A program made the position numbers and the translations under genes. From the NCBI GenBank assembly GCA_013399895.1, contig VXBA01000427.1, positions 124,408 through 188,407 of the forward strand: DNA of 64,000 nt. Direction: 5' to 3'. A model generated the notes under the pieces. It was not told the origin of the DNA, did not search any database, and saw nothing but the letters and a program-made list of their open reading frames with translations. How positions within the stretch are numbered: the first letter of the stretch is position 1; every line of letters begins with the position of its first letter. The stretch is from Serilophus lunatus (Eukaryota; Chordata; Aves; Passeriformes; Eurylaimidae). Positions 27,606 through 41,400 of this stretch are shown here, piece after piece.

Positions 27606-28527
27606 TCCAGCTGAATGTCTTTATCAATGATGTGGAGAAGGGGATTGAGGGCTGCCTCAGTCAGGTTGCAAACAATGCCAAGTTGTGTGGGAGTGTTGAT
27701 CTGCTGGAGAGCAGAAGGGCTCTGCAGAGGGATCTGGACAGGTGGGTTAGATGGGCCAAGGCCCATTGTGGGAGGTTCAACAAGGCCAAGTGCTGGGTTC
27801 TATACTTGAGCCACAACAACCCCAGGCAGTGATACAGGCTGGGGGAAGAGTGGCTGGAAAATGGCCCGGAGGAAAAGGACTTGGGGATGCTGCTTGACAG
27901 CAGCTGAACATGAGCCAGAAGGCCAATGGAATGCTGGCCTGCATCAGCAATAGTGTGGAGTAATTAGCCATAGCAGGACGAGGGCAGTGATTGTCCATCT
28001 GTACGGGGCACTGATGAAGCCACACCTTGAGTCCTGTGTCTGTTTCTGGGCCCCTGATCACAAAAGACACTGAAGTGCTGGAACAAGTCCAGAGAAGGGC
28101 AGCAGAGCTGGGGAAGGGTTTAGGAAAGAAGTACTACAAGGAGAGGCTGAGGGAGCTGGGGGTGTTCAGCCTGGAGAAAAGGAAGCTCAGGAGAGACCTT
28201 ATCACTCTCTGCAATTACCTGAAAGGAGGTTGTACTAAGGTGAGGTGCCTCTTCTCCCAGACATCCAGTGACAGGATGAGAAGATGTGGCCTCAAGAAGC
28301 ACCAGGTAAAGTTTAGGTTGGACATCAGGAGGAATAATTTCACAGAAAGGATTATTAAGCATTGGAATGGGCTGCCCAGGAAGGTGGTGGAATCACCATC
28401 CCTGGAGGTCCTCAAGAAATCACTGGATGTGTTACTTAGTGCTCTGGTATAGTTGACATGATGATGTTCAAAGGTTGTACCTGATGATCTTGGAAGTCTA
28501 TTCTGACCTTAATGATTCTATGATTCT
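27606..28527 (+). mobile_element. CR1 LINE, 5'-truncated (about 0.9 kb)
   Basis: The longest transposon copy in the window. It starts within the C-terminal part of the CR1 reverse-transcriptase frame (TTTATCAATGATGTGGAGAA block), runs through the GAGGCTGAGGGAGCTGGGGG and GGTTGTACTAAGGTGAGG blocks and ends with the diagnostic GATTCTATGATTCT tail. The reading frame is broken by stops and small deletions, including one around 27900 relative to the usual avian sequence as I recall it. It is therefore a dead copy. The two frames of about 140 codons inside it (27416-27832 and 28027-28452) are remnants and not host genes. Confidence 0.95.
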
Positions 28528-30218
28528 CTGCTCTGTACAGTGTGTGCTCTGTATGGCAACAGAACAACCAAAACGTTATGTGTAATGAAAAGGGTCACTA
28601 TTTTGGAGGCAAGATTAGGAATACAAGATGCTTTACAGTCTGAGGGAGAAAAGGGCTTACGTGGGATTTAAATGCTGTGGACTGTATGGCAACTTCCTGC
28701 AGCCCATAAAAATTTAAATGCAGACATGAACTTAGCTGAAGCTGAGCAGCAGCAGTAATATTGTCTTGTAAGGTTTTTATTACCATATTCATAAATTTTT
28801 GTCAGCTTTATACAGTTATTGCATATAATGTTATATGCAGTGCTGCATATATGAGTTTATTTGTTTGAAAAACCTACTTTTGGGCAGATGAAGGGGGAAA
28901 ACTGCCTGGAAATGGATAAAATTCTTTGCTGAATGTCTAAATGTTTCACTTTCTTGTTGTGCTTATGAAATGCTAAGCCGTTTGTTGAATCTGTTTGTAA
29001 ATGTAAGACTTTTTGCATGAGGTTGGCTTTGAGCCAAGGCCTGTACTGGAGGATGGGAAGTGACAGACAGCTGCTTCTACTGGCAAGAAGCTGGAGCCAA
29101 TAGCATGGAACACTGAGTGTCATGATATCTGTTGTAGTGTGTGTCTGGACCAGGTTTATTCCCTCATTAGGTCAGATCTGACTGTGGTCTAAGAAATACT
29201 GCTTCTTAAAATGGCTTTGTCTCCCAGAAACAGAAGGCTTGGAAGAAAGGGACAACGAATCAGTAGGATAGACAGACTTTATTGTAAAGAGAGGTGGAAG
29301 GGGGAGTTTGGTTTGTTCTGGACAGGCAAAACACAGGAAATCATACCTCATATATGATGGGAGTGGGGAGGAAAAGCCTCCCAAAGAAGAAAAGCTTTGA
29401 GCAGGGAGGTGGAAGAGGCAATTTTGTTGTTGAGCTAAAATCAGTTCCCTTTCACATTGCTTTATACAGTCAGGTGTGTTTGGGAAGCTGAAGGCTTGAC
29501 TTTTGGAATCTTAGGCCTAAAAATTGACCTCTAAGATGGCATCTACCCTACCCATTTTCTTCTTGTAAACTTCATGTTTGCAAGAAAATAATTGGATGCA
29601 AATGTTTGCTTGTGGCAGATTGCCTAGCCCCATGTTACATCTTAAAAATCAGTGGAAGTACTTCTGGGAGCTGTCTGATTCTTTGTTGTTGGGGTTTGTG
29701 GCAATATTTTTCCTTGCCTTCTTTTTAATTGAATGTGTGGAAAGAACTGGGGTATTGAAGGTTTCCTTTTTAGCTGTTTTTCTCCAGGGATTTATCTACT
29801 ATTGCAGATCACCGTGAAATGCAGTGTCAAGGTGTTTGCATAAAAATGAAATTGTTTTCAAACTTATAGAGGTGTGACTTACAAGACAAAAAAGTGATGA
29901 CAGCACAAAATGAAAAATGGTAACTCTTCCATGAAAGTTTAAGGCCTGGCAAACTTACTCAAACTTTACAAAAAGAAGCTTACAGCAATTGTGTCTTAAT
30001 AGATTGATACATGTGAAAAGAGAGGGCTTTCAGAGACCAAGAGAAGTGCTGATATGCCTGGAGGTTTATCTGTGTTCCTCTAACTTAGCATTTAGTGTCA
30101 TCAAATATCTCTTGTACAGGAAATGGGGTAGGAAATGGAGCAGTTGCAAGTCCAAAATATGTGCAGGCCTACTTGACTGTGTTCTCTGTAGGAAAAACAT
30201 CTAGGGTTCTGGTTAATC
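28528..30218. other. intergenic, no gene recognised
   Basis: Unique sequence between two CR1 pieces. Several overlapping 60-90 codon frames occur on both strands near 28857-29491, as expected by chance. No repeat or RNA gene seen. Confidence 0.7.
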
Positions 30219-30290
30219 TTAGAATCATAGGATGGTTGGTTGTTTGGCCTTAAAGATCATCTAGTTCCAATCCCCAAGGATGGTGTTTGT
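30219..30290 (-). mobile_element. short CR1 3'-end fragment
   Basis: TTAGAATCATAGGATGGTTG, a Gly/Thr-rich stretch and CTTAAAGATCATCTAGTTCC match the reverse complement of the last 70 bp or so of avian CR1. The fragment is heavily truncated. Confidence 0.85.
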
Positions 30291-33200
30291 CAGAAAAGGA
30301 ATTTGAGACTAAACCCTCAATACCTTGCAACACAGATAGAACAATACCTGGAGGCAGTTCTGTGGGCGAAGCACCAGATGCTCAAGGATAAGCTATTTCT
30401 GACAATACCAATTTATGATTAAGTGAAATATATAGAAAAGTAGAACTACAACGGAATTCTCAGGATTGTTGCTTTCCAAGTACCTCTACATGTACAGGCC
30501 ACATGAAAGGCATCAGTTTATCCATTTCAAGCTTCCATGGCCACCTCTGTACATTGTATGACTCAACCACTGTAATACTCAAACAGAAAGGAGTGACTTT
30601 TAAAATTATAGTTAACATGCAAGTCTCGTCCCCTGACTGTTGTTATTTTGCTTTTGCTGAGCATTCATCAGTTATTTAAATACCACCATTAAAAACCAAC
30701 TAAACAAAAAGCCTAAAAGAAACCAAAAACCACCAACTCTAAAAGTGTACAATTTTGAAAGTATTGCAATAAAATTAAATACCTTTTTTGCCTTTTCTTT
30801 TTGGTCAAGACAGTTTTTAAAGCTTTCACATGAAAGTCACTGGTTTGGGGGCATGTGTTTGTAAATGGGGTCTATCATGATGGGATAAGTAATTTTAATA
30901 TTTTTATGCTTAGCTACCTTCCCTGCCACTGCTGCCTCCCCTCCTCCCACCCCATGCACAGACTTCCTGACACTACCTACCACTTAGCGGGATCCCAGTA
31001 AATGAGCCAAAAGAGCTTTGCCATGGCACACTTCTCTTGACTGCGTTTGGGTTTCAGTGATGAAATCCAGAGAGGAAACAACCACAAGAGTTCAACCATC
31101 TGGTAATAGTGCTGCAAAGCATCTGATGTGTAAGGAATTCTACTACAGTCAAGTAAGTTTTCCTGAGAAAGCTCTTTCCTGAGAAGTTGGGGATGGGGGG
31201 GAGGCACGTTCTGTGATTGGTTTTCTTGGTTGCAAAATCAGTTACTGAAAGTAGAACAGCAGTGTCAAGAGTTGCCCATGTCTCAAACTAGGAGAGCTAG
31301 ATAAAAATTATCATTAAATTTTAGAAATCAGGTACTGTTAGTTTATAGCAAAGAAGGTTTTTATTTCATTTTGTTTTGTTTAGTTGGTTTTTGTTTACTT
31401 TGGTTTTTATTATTGCATTGATATTTTTGTTGTGTTTGTTTTCCCAGGAGGGAATCACACCTGTGTTTTTCTTACCATTTAACAGACTAGTATTTCTCCT
31501 GTTCATAACTATCATGGGATGAATTTTTTATGGCAATACAATCATGTTACAGCAAGTGGAACAAAAATCCGGAGTGATGACAATGGTATTACAGTCAGTT
31601 TATCTGTAGCTGATAAAATACACTTTTACACTTATGTTTTAAATACCTTCTCAAAGACTCCTTAACATGACACATATGTGCTTGTCTTTTTCTAAAGGAA
31701 GCAGTTTGATAGATAATAACCATCTCCAGCAGTAAAGGGAGAAACTTAATCCACTGTTTAACTGCACTTTCTTTTTTTTTTTATGAGGAGAAAATGAGTC
31801 ATAACTAAAGCAGGGAAAGAATCAGATAAATAAAAGCTGCCCACAATAGCTAATAATAATTACAAAAAGTACCATGCTGATCTTGGGATGTGACTGTTGA
31901 GAGTAATATATTTAATAGCAACATTCCTTGGTAAATTTGTGAGAATGAATGTCAAAATATTTAATTGGGAATGCAAGAATTCCTTATTGTAACAAGCATC
32001 TTGGAAGAGCCCCTTTATTCATTGAACTGTGCATAGAGCTGTGGACAGGACAGTAACGTTCATGTTGTCAGTCCCTTGAGGCTCCATCCAGCTCTCACTA
32101 AAGTCAGCAGCAAAATTCCTTTTGATGTCACTGAAGTGGATGGGAGCTCAGATGTGTGTATTTTCTCTGTGAAGGAAAGGGGATAACACTTGCTTTGTTT
32201 TTTTCCTGTGAAGTCTGAGTCTTATCTACATCTGAAAATGTAAGTTGTGAAATTTCTGAGTCCCAGACACCATTATTTTTTGTTCCTCTTCTTCTTCAGC
32301 TGCAAAAGGCCTACATCCAGTTGGTTGATCCATATGTGTCTCTATTCCTGGCTTAAATTTACATTGATTTCATTTAAATGTAGAATTATCACCATAATGT
32401 GTAAGTACATATAAAATGGGAACTTCCCTTTATTTATTCATTACTTTTACCTTAATTTTATGGAATGTGTAAGTGTTTAGGAGTGAAAACTGGTTTTTTA
32501 CTTTCAAAGGGAAGTGTCAAAAGAGAAAAAATTATTAAGATATACTTCTCTTTCCTCTTTTGGCACGTAGGGTAATCATAAAGATGCTTTTGATGAAACA
32601 CTACTGTTAGGACAGCTATACATAAATGATAAATTACATGGTCTGAATTCAGCTTTGCTTCTATTTAATGCAAAGGGAAACAATACAAGCTTGTTCTTCA
32701 TTCATTTTCTGGGGGGGAAAAAACCTTAAAACTTTGTTATTATTGCTTTTTTTTGTCAACAAATCCAAACAGCATCAATAAGTAATGGAAGGAAAAGGAT
32801 GAACAGCCAGGCTGCTGACTTTTGATCATACTGACCCATCTATATTCTTTGATAAACTCCTTGTTTAATTAAAGCACGAAGATCCTAAAATTAATACTGT
32901 TCCTGTTGCAGAGAGCTTGCAGTCTAAACATGCTCCCTCTTCATTTATTGAGTCAGTAAGAATAAGTTGGGAGAAATTGACCTAAAATTTTTTTACCAAG
33001 CAGATGGCTTTGCCAAGTAAAGCTGGGTTAAATATTTGAAAGTGTGGGGATGCCTTGTCAAAGGGACACAGCACTGATTTGCTTCAGTCTCCAGAAGATT
33101 CTTTATGCCTGATTTGGTGGAGATGGCACAAATACCCAGATGGTAAGGACTTCAATATTGCTGGATTAAATTCAATCAACTGCAGTTGTAACAAATAGGT

Positions 33201-35560
33201 CATTGGAAAAAACTCTGTAAGGTAGAAAAGGTGCCATTCTAGATGTAAAATCAGCAGGTTTATATTTTAGGGAGAAAGAAGATATTTTAATAAAACTTTT
33301 TTAATGAAAATAAATACCGAAAAATAATATTGTTCTTTTTATATAGTAACAATTATCTCAAAATACAGCCTGTGCTCTTGAAAAAAAAAAAATCAAACAA
33401 AGGATTTGCCAGAACAATGTAGAACAAATGCAGAAAATTCAAACATTACTGAGACCGTGATAAATAAGAATAATTTTTCTGCCATCTTCCCAGGCCACAT
33501 GAACTTTAGTTTTCAAAATAAACCCAAAATCAAGTGTCATCTGTATTTCATCCCAGGTAAAAACAGTGGCAGGAAAATTGTAGACTCAGGTCCAAATCCT
33601 TCAAGCAGCTCAGTTGCAACTTCTGGTAGTGGAAAACTTAGAAGTTTCCACAATGCTTGGTAAAACTTAAAATCCTTTTCAAAGCAATGAGGAAGGAGAG
33701 CAGATATTCAGCAGGTAGAATGTAGAAATAAGTCTTCCACATAAACATTACTAGCTAAATAGATAAATATATAAGACTTCAGCTACAGTAAATTAAAATG
33801 ATGCATCCAGTGAATTGGCAATAGATGTTTAATCTACCTCACTGAAGCTATGATATCTTAGAAAGCAAACAACATCGTGAATAAATCTAGAAATTACTAA
33901 TGTGCTTAAATGTTTCAAGTTGAGTACTCATCAAATAATTTGAAACCTGTTTAAGACTTTTAGATAAAACACGTAGAGAAAAAGATTCTTTAAGTGGGAA
34001 TACTTTTGTCCTGTCTTCGCATGAATAAAATATTGCTGCTTCTTAACTATATAATGACATGTGAGTCTTAAATTGTTATGAGACATACCATTTTAGGTGA
34101 CAAATACAACAATTTTCCCTTGGAGATGGTTCCTTCATGCAAAAGAGTTGTCACAGACATTGCATGCCACTAGTAATAATTGTATCCCCCCCAAACTTCA
34201 AACAAAACCTATTTTTAAAGAATTCAAAGGCTGTAAAATTAGGTCTCATTTAGGAAATGATATTTAGAAGGCTTTTTGTGCTTAAAGCCTCTTAAGCAGA
34301 CGTTAACTGATGCAGTTCCAAACTTGTGTTTGTGTAAGTGTTGTATAGTTTAAATTGGTGCCCTGAATTTTATAAACAATTACAATGAAAAGATATTCTT
34401 CTGGCGTCATGCTGTCACCCATTGCCAAACATACATTTGTTTTCAGTGGTTTGGGATTTATATTATCTCTATTTAAAAGGAAGGAGTCTTTTACTTCTAT
34501 AAGTATTCAGAAATCTCTGTTAATGTCTCATAGTATTTCTGGGTCTGTACCCAAGTTCCTTCCCATCTTTTCCAGCCCTGTCTGTCCTTCAGAACCTTCC
34601 TAACCAATTTAATTTTTAAGTTTTGTCAGAAATAAATTGAATAATCTCATATGACTTCATGGTTTTGGTTTTGCTTAGTTTTTCCTCCATGCCAAAAGAG
34701 AAGCTCTATTAATCTCATCTGCTTCTTCCAAAACATCTCAGCCCAATATTTTTCTTCCCTCAGCTTTCATTGGAATAGATTTTACACAGTTGACCTTCTC
34801 ACCTTTTAAAAGAAAAATTTTACTTGGAGATCTGGCAAAAACCTAAGCATTTAAATGAGTGCTTGTATTACTTTTGGATCATTTTCCTTTGAAACATGAA
34901 TAAACCCGGGAAGTAAATAGAACACAGAAACTTATAAAAACAGAGATTAAAAAAAACCAAAACAAACACCCAAACCAACTGATAGGCAGGTCTCATAGTT
35001 CTATTGTCAGTAGGTGCATTTTCAGAAATTATGCTTGCAGTTGTTAAAAAAACTTAATGAAGTCTTACAGTTTCCCTCGAGTTAAAGGCAGTCTGTTAAG
35101 TTAAACGTGACCAGCTCTTAGTTTCATGCTCTAAGCAAAGGGCATGTTTATCAGCACTTATATTTCTCAACGTACATTTTTTTTCACATTGGTGAATTTT
35201 CAGATACTGTGTAAGAAACTGGCAACCTTCAGATACACTCCCATCAGTGCTTCTTTTGCCCATAGCAAAATCTATCCCCTGGGGATAGATTTGCTAAGTG
35301 TCAAAACTATTTTTTACATTTTCTTAAATAAGTCACAGTTTGAGTGTAACAGTGAGCTCTAGACTTTGAATTGGAAAAGCAGTTATTTAATTAGAAGTTG
35401 AAAACCATGTCGTCTGTAAAGTGCAAAGAAGTTAGTTATTCTGAGCAAAATAGAAAGTTTAGAGAAGCTGAAGTAAAGATAGATAAAATCATGAAGAATT
35501 ATTTAAATCCAAAAGTTGAATGCTGTTTGGGATGGCAGGCAATATAAATAGGGGAAGAGG
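30291..35560. other. intergenic, no gene recognised
   Basis: AT-rich sequence with T/G-rich low-complexity DNA around 31361-31442, a T run near 31774-31782 and a palindrome at 35264-35295. No coding exon or transposon recognised. Confidence 0.7.
35264..35295. repeat. near-perfect 15-bp palindrome with 1-nt centre
   Basis: AGCAAAATCTATCCCC (35264-35279), a single T, then GGGGATAGATTTGCT (35281-35295). Fifteen base pairs with one bulged A. No transposon ends recognised. Confidence 0.88.
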
Positions 35561-35850
35561 AGGGGCAGGCACTGATCTCTTCTCTGTGGGGACCAGTGAC
35601 AGTACCAAAGGGGATGGCCTGAAGTTGTGTCAGGGAAGGTTTATGTTGGATATTAGGAAAATATCCAAAGGATGGTTGAGTGCTGGAATAGGCTCCCCAG
35701 GGCAGTGGTCACAGGACAAAGCCTGACAGAGTTTAAGAAGCATTTGCCTGATACCCTCAGGCACATGGTGTGACTTTTGGGTATGGTCATGTGCAGGACC
35801 AGGAGTTGGATTCGATGATCCTTGTGGGTGCCTTCCAATTCTGTGATTCT
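35561..35850 (+). mobile_element. CR1 LINE 3'-end fragment
   Basis: About 290 bp in plus orientation, with TTTATGTTGGATATTAGGAA, the GGCTCCCCAGGGCAGTGGTC block, the GTTGGATTCGATGATCCTTG block and a final TTCTGTGATTCT. These are the ordered landmarks of the CR1 3' end. The two 60-90 codon minus-strand frames over it are artefacts of the repeat. Confidence 0.93.
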
Positions 35851-36980
35851 GAGGTAAGAATATGGCAGGCTGCATTTCGAACCGATTGGCTGATGGTTGT
35901 GTCATTCATCTGATATAATGGCTGTTTGACATCCTTTTTTAGTTGCTTTCTACTTCAAAGCATGTTACTCCTCTGCTCTAAAAATTCCATTAATTTATCT
36001 GTTGTTCCCTTTTATAGTCTCAAAAGAATGTCAGACTTGCTGTGAGAAATGTAAGTACTGCAGGGAGGTGTTGAAGCAGTAACTGCTCTCCTAAAGACTC
36101 AGCTGCATGTTCAGTCTTTTCACAGGATTGCTTTTGGAAGTGCTCACTATGGAGCAACATTGGGAAGCAATGGGCAAATGTGCCTCTGTTTCAGATGTAG
36201 GCAGAGGCAGTAGATGATTGCTGGTGGTTGTAGCTGCCTCCTCTCACTCAAGTGAGGTTTAGTAGAGTGAGGTGGCACTAGAAGACTGTTTTACCCACTG
36301 GGAACTACTGCTACTAGTTTATAAATGCTTGTCTTTTCTTCTTCTGAGATACTCTTTTTTCATGAAGAAAGAAAATAGTATTTGCATGTTGAATTTACTA
36401 TTTAAGTCAAATTTCTGGAATGCACACTCAACTCTTAATAATAAAAACAATTGATCTTAGCAGTGTGGATGTTACCTGCAATCTTTTGACACCACACTTG
36501 TAGTGCTTCTCTTTTATCTGTTGTATTCTTCTGAATAACAATGCCACCAATATATGTATTCTGTATTACATCACTTGCTTGAGAGAACCTTGACAAAAGT
36601 TATCTTTCAGCAAATTTGAAATGTGGTCATTGTGACTTTGGTCACTGAGTAACAGCTGACATAGTTTTCAGTGACCTTTGCCTGGTCTTTGAAATGCTGA
36701 AAAAAAGTCATATTTCCCGGACTGGAAATTTATGCTCCTTTCTTGTTGAAAGTTCAACACCAGTTGTAAAGTCCATTAAGTAATGCTTTTTATTTTTGTA
36801 TGCTGCAGGGGCTGCTGTGTAGATCCAGTTAACTGTAGTTAAAGATTTTAATTATTTGGGGCATAATCAACAAAACCTTGTGTAGTACACTCATATTTAG
36901 TATGAGTTCAGTAACTTTAATTTTTTTTTTTACATTTTAATGCATGCTTTATTATATATGTTAGTCTTTATGAAGATAGA
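35851..36980. other. intergenic, no gene recognised
   Basis: About 1.1 kb of unique AT-rich sequence separating two oppositely oriented CR1 copies. A T run occurs near 36920-36931. Confidence 0.72.
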
Positions 36981-37455
36981 TCATAGAATCACAGAATGGT
37001 TTGGGTTGGAAGGGACATTATAGACCATCTAGTTCCAGCCCCCCTGCCATGGGAAGGGACACCTTCCACTAGACCATATAACACAGATCCCCATCCAGCC
37101 TGGCCTTGGACACTGGGGATGGGGAGTCCACAACCTTCCTGGGCAACCTTCTCCAGTGCCTCACCACACTTACAGTAAACCATTTCCTCCTAACCTCCTG
37201 TCTACACTAACCTGCCCTCATTCAGCTTCAGGCCATTCCCCCTCATCCTGTCACTACCTGTCCTTGTGAAAAGTCCCTCTCCAGCTCGCTCCAAGCCTCT
37301 TTAGGTACTGGAATGTGCTAAAGGTCTCCCTGGAGCCTTCTCTTCTCCAGGTTGAACAGTCCTAACTCTCTCTGCCTGTCTTCCTAGGAGAGGTGCTTCA
37401 GCCCTCTGATCATCTTTGTGGCCTCCTGTAGGCCCATCTGTTCCACTGGTCTTTC
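36981..37455 (-). mobile_element. CR1 LINE 3'-end fragment (about 0.47 kb)
   Basis: The plus strand reads TCATAGAATCACAGAATGGT, TTGGGTTGGAAGGGACATTA, CCTGCCATGGGAAGGGACAC and onward to CTTCTCTTCCAGG-like and GATCATCTTTGTGGCCTCCT blocks. This is the reverse complement of the CR1 3' end and C-terminal frame. The left border is sharp and the right border fades near 37455. Confidence 0.95.
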
Positions 37456-38397
37456 CAAATGTGCTGCTACTTTTTTTAATTCTTAGATCTATGTCTGTGA
37501 TGAGTGGCTGCATCCTGTTTGTTGTCAGACAGTTGCTTTTCATTTTTCATGGGATAAGTTGCTTGTACACTGCAGAACAACTGACAGCAACTTTCAAAAC
37601 ACCAGAGTGACTGTAAAGAAGGGAGACCAATAAATAAAAGCTATTGAAAAGAATAAAATCTTGAGGTACCTTAAAAGCTAAATTAAAAATAACCTTTAAA
37701 AGTATAAAAAGAATCCTCCTGCTCCCATTTATTCCTTTTTGCTAGGCCATTGTAGTTTCTTTAGATAAGATATCCCAGCTATTTGAAGCAACTCTTGTAT
37801 TTACAGAGGTGGTGAAATGGTGTGTTATTCATTCTGAATCTGTAGCAAAAGCTGCTCTGCTTCATGATTCATAAGGAAAATATTCTTGCCCTTTCCAAGT
37901 GCTAGAAGGGCATCCTTTGTACAGAAGCTGATAGCAGTGTATTTTGTTTCTGTTGACATGTTGTGTTTCACCCACTTGGACAGCAGGAGATGTGGATGTG
38001 TGTGTTTTCTTCTGCTCTATGTGTAAAAAATGCTCCTAGGCTTTCCTGGTCTCACATCTTAAGCTTCAACTCAGTAACTGGGCAGGAGAATGTGAGCTGG
38101 TAGTGAACGAGCACGTAATCAAACAGGGGAACATATTTTTGCTTCCTTGGCAAGGCAAAGTGCAAGGTAAATTTTTTAAAGAAAGAGAGAATAACTGTAT
38201 GGACAGATGTGGACAGACTATTTCAAAGCTATGCATTTTTATCTGTGATTCCATGAGAAAAACTGTCCCTGTGCATCGATGTCTGTTTTCAGGGCTGTGC
38301 TTTGTACATATTCGAAAGCCAAATGTATTCATACCCAAGACCTGTTGTGTTAGGCAAGTCTCTTAACCAGGCAAAATGCACTTAAAGGAATAAAATC

Positions 38398-38416
38398 TGC
38401 TCCACGTCGTGGAGCA
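38398..38416. repeat. 9-bp palindrome with 1-nt centre
   Basis: TGCTCCACG, a central T, then CGTGGAGCA. A short perfect inverted repeat with a CpG on each side of the centre. Confidence 0.85.
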
Positions 38417-41400
38417 ATGGCTATGAAGTTAAGCATGAAACAGGGAATGATGTGTCAACCTTCTTAAAAGATGGATTTAGTTTCTTTCTTTCCCCCTTAT
38501 TTCCTCAAGAGTTTCCCCAGGTATTTGACTTTACTAAAATGGGTCACTGTGGAAGTACTAGAAACCTTAGATACAAACAGTGAGAAAAGAAATTTCCTCT
38601 CCACTAATCAAGTTTTTATTTTTTCTGAAGAGAATGAACAGTTGTACCAGGTTGGACTCTGGGAAGTGAGGGCAAGTGTGAAGTAACACTGTACAAGGAA
38701 ATATAAAGTGTTTGTGTAGGTTACAGCTGTGCTGTGCCTGGCACCAGATGTTTCTTAACATCTCTTCTGGTGCTTGTTTTGGGATAGTGAAGTCATCACA
38801 TGGTATCTAAGGCTGGGAATTGAATCTGAGAGGTAAGGAGTTTGAATGTAGAGATGTAGATAAAATACATCCCTAGAGTTAAATTTATGTGTCCAAAACC
38901 CAAAATGCAAGATGGGTTTTTTGCTTTGTACAACAGTGAGTTTGAGGTTTGTTTTGACCAACACCGATATGATCAACAGTCGTTCATTTGTGCTTTGCTG
39001 CAGAGTAGCATCCCATATCATTTTCCTTTTCAGAGGAATACTGAGGTCTCCAGATGTCAACATCCAGGCCAGAGCAGCTGCTCCCATGACCATTGAAATA
39101 AAGGGAATCCAGAAGTTCTTTATTATTGAACTCATGCTATATAATCTGGTTTAGTAGAAGTTTGGTTCATATGGAAGGATTAAGCTGTTCAGTTGCAAAA
39201 GTGTGGAAGCCAAGGTTTTGACTAACAGTATTAGGAATTTAGTGAAATGTTTTGAGTGAGTGGACATGATCAGGATGTTAATGCTTCAAGTGGTCTGTTG
39301 GTGCAGTGCATTTAATCCTTTTAACCTTTATACAGAAAATACAACACTTGACAGGATTATTAGTGAAGTGTTAATGAAATCCACCAAACTATGCACATGT
39401 CTTCAAAAATTAACGTATAAAACAGTGAAGTTCATTTTTGAAGTTCTCAGCAAGACAGTGCTGTAATAGAGATGGTTAAATAGACAATGGCAAACAAATT
39501 AAAGGCTCTGTAGCTTAGAGACAGATAGCATCTTACTTACTGTATGTAGCAGATTTTTGACCATCACTTCCAAAATAAGTAAGTCTGCCTTATCAAGTGA
39601 TAAAAAGAGATAGATACTAGATCTAGTCATTTAAATTACATGGATTTGTTCCATTGAAATGTGGTTGCCAGGATATTGTTGCCTGAGTTATATAGAAGAC
39701 AAATGCAGATGCTATATTCTTGCTTGTACAGAGGATGACAACATTTTTGCAAAGTTTTCCCATTTGAGCATTTCTCATGCAATACAAAAATACTGTTTAA
39801 TAGTTGTATCTGTGTACTTGAGGTGTGGCATTATCTTTGCTTCTTAACATGAGCAGAGAAGTTACTCTGTGTGTGAAGAATCCATCTTACAGGAAAGAAA
39901 CGAGAGAGACCTCAGCAAGGTAAGGGATTAAATTTGAGACATATTTTCATTTAATTTCTGGTTTTATACTTGTATAAATCAATGTGCTCAGATCAACTGA
40001 GCTTCCTGCTCCACCAAATCTCACTGTTTTTATAGGCTAATATAGGATTATACAAGGATTAAATTGAAGTAGGATAATTCAGGCTGCCTATTCAGATGAC
40101 TTGCCTTGCAAGAATTTATAAAACTGTGGCCCTGCTGACATATCAATACTAAAGCAGCACAGACAAGCAGACTCAGGTACTCACCCAGCAATGGCAGCAC
40201 AAATCTAATTAAGTTATTGCAATGCCCAGACCTTCTTCAGTATCTCACGTATTTGGTCTAGAGCATTAGGATTGTACAGGTTCAGAAGAGGAGTTTCTAA
40301 AAAGTCAATTAATGAGTTTGTAGAGAAATGAATAAATTTGCACCTACAGAATAAACAGCAGTTATCCCAGATAAGAGAGCAAAAGGGTTCAAAAGCTAAT
40401 GGGCTTTAAAAAGAACATTTTCAGTTTATTTCTTCCTACCCTTTCTTAAAATTTTATATATAGATTGAGTGTAGAACATGTGTGGATTCTTTAATTATCT
40501 ATGAATGATTGAAAAGAGCATAAAATACATTTTCAGGATAGAAAATGTTGAACAGTCTGTCAGTAGTTTGGTTTAGGGACTACACATTTGGATCTGATTT
40601 CAGTGACTTTACATTCCTCCTGGCTTATAATTAATTCTCATGTTGCTGAAGGCTTTTGGGGTTGTTGGTGTGGTTCTGGTTTGGGGTTTTTTTTCCTTTC
40701 CTTAAGTGTCTCATCAGTAAAACATTCTATAATCCTACAAAACACGGTCACTTGTGTTAACATACCAGGAGTCCTAATAACTTCAGGTCCTTTCCTGGGA
40801 ACAATGTCTGCTTAACATTCCTCCTTTGTCATAGGGCATCTTCATTGTCTCATGGATATGCAAAGAACCCTTCTTCCCCACTCCTTGTTCCTGTACCTTG
40901 CAAGAGTTAAATCCTTGTAGCAGCCGATAGAATCGTTCTAAAGTTCCTGTGATTTGGCTAAGAAGTAACATCTAATTAGCCGTAGTGACAGCATGGGCAA
41001 CAGCTCCCAGTTTCCTGTTTGGTTCCAACTAAGTTTTGCTGAGGATTTTAGGCACCCACTTTTAAGAAGCTGTTCAGCAAAAAATAATTTTTTTAGAAAA
41101 TACTTGTTGTACCACATCTTAATTAGTTTATAAGAACAATGTTCCTTAAGAACACATCATATGAAATCCAGTAGATTTTAGGTTGATCTAGATAAGTAGA
41201 GGGACAGAATATGAAAACTATAAGTAAACTCTTAAAATTTATTTCTCTGCAGCTGTATAGAGCCCCAGTCAGTCATTATATAATGAAATTTATCTGTGAT
41301 AACCTGTGTTACCAACATGTACAATCAAAATAAGATGTACACAAAAGGCAAGGCAATTTTACCACACTAACAAGGGACATGAGGTGGGCTTTATTAGCCA

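Noticed and set aside
27416..28452. 138- and 141-codon frames as host genes
   Set aside because: Both are decayed pieces of the CR1 element at 27606-28527.
38755..39154. Overlapping frames on both strands (126, 80 and 69 codons)
   Set aside because: Mutually antisense frames in unique AT-rich DNA, with no recognised domain.
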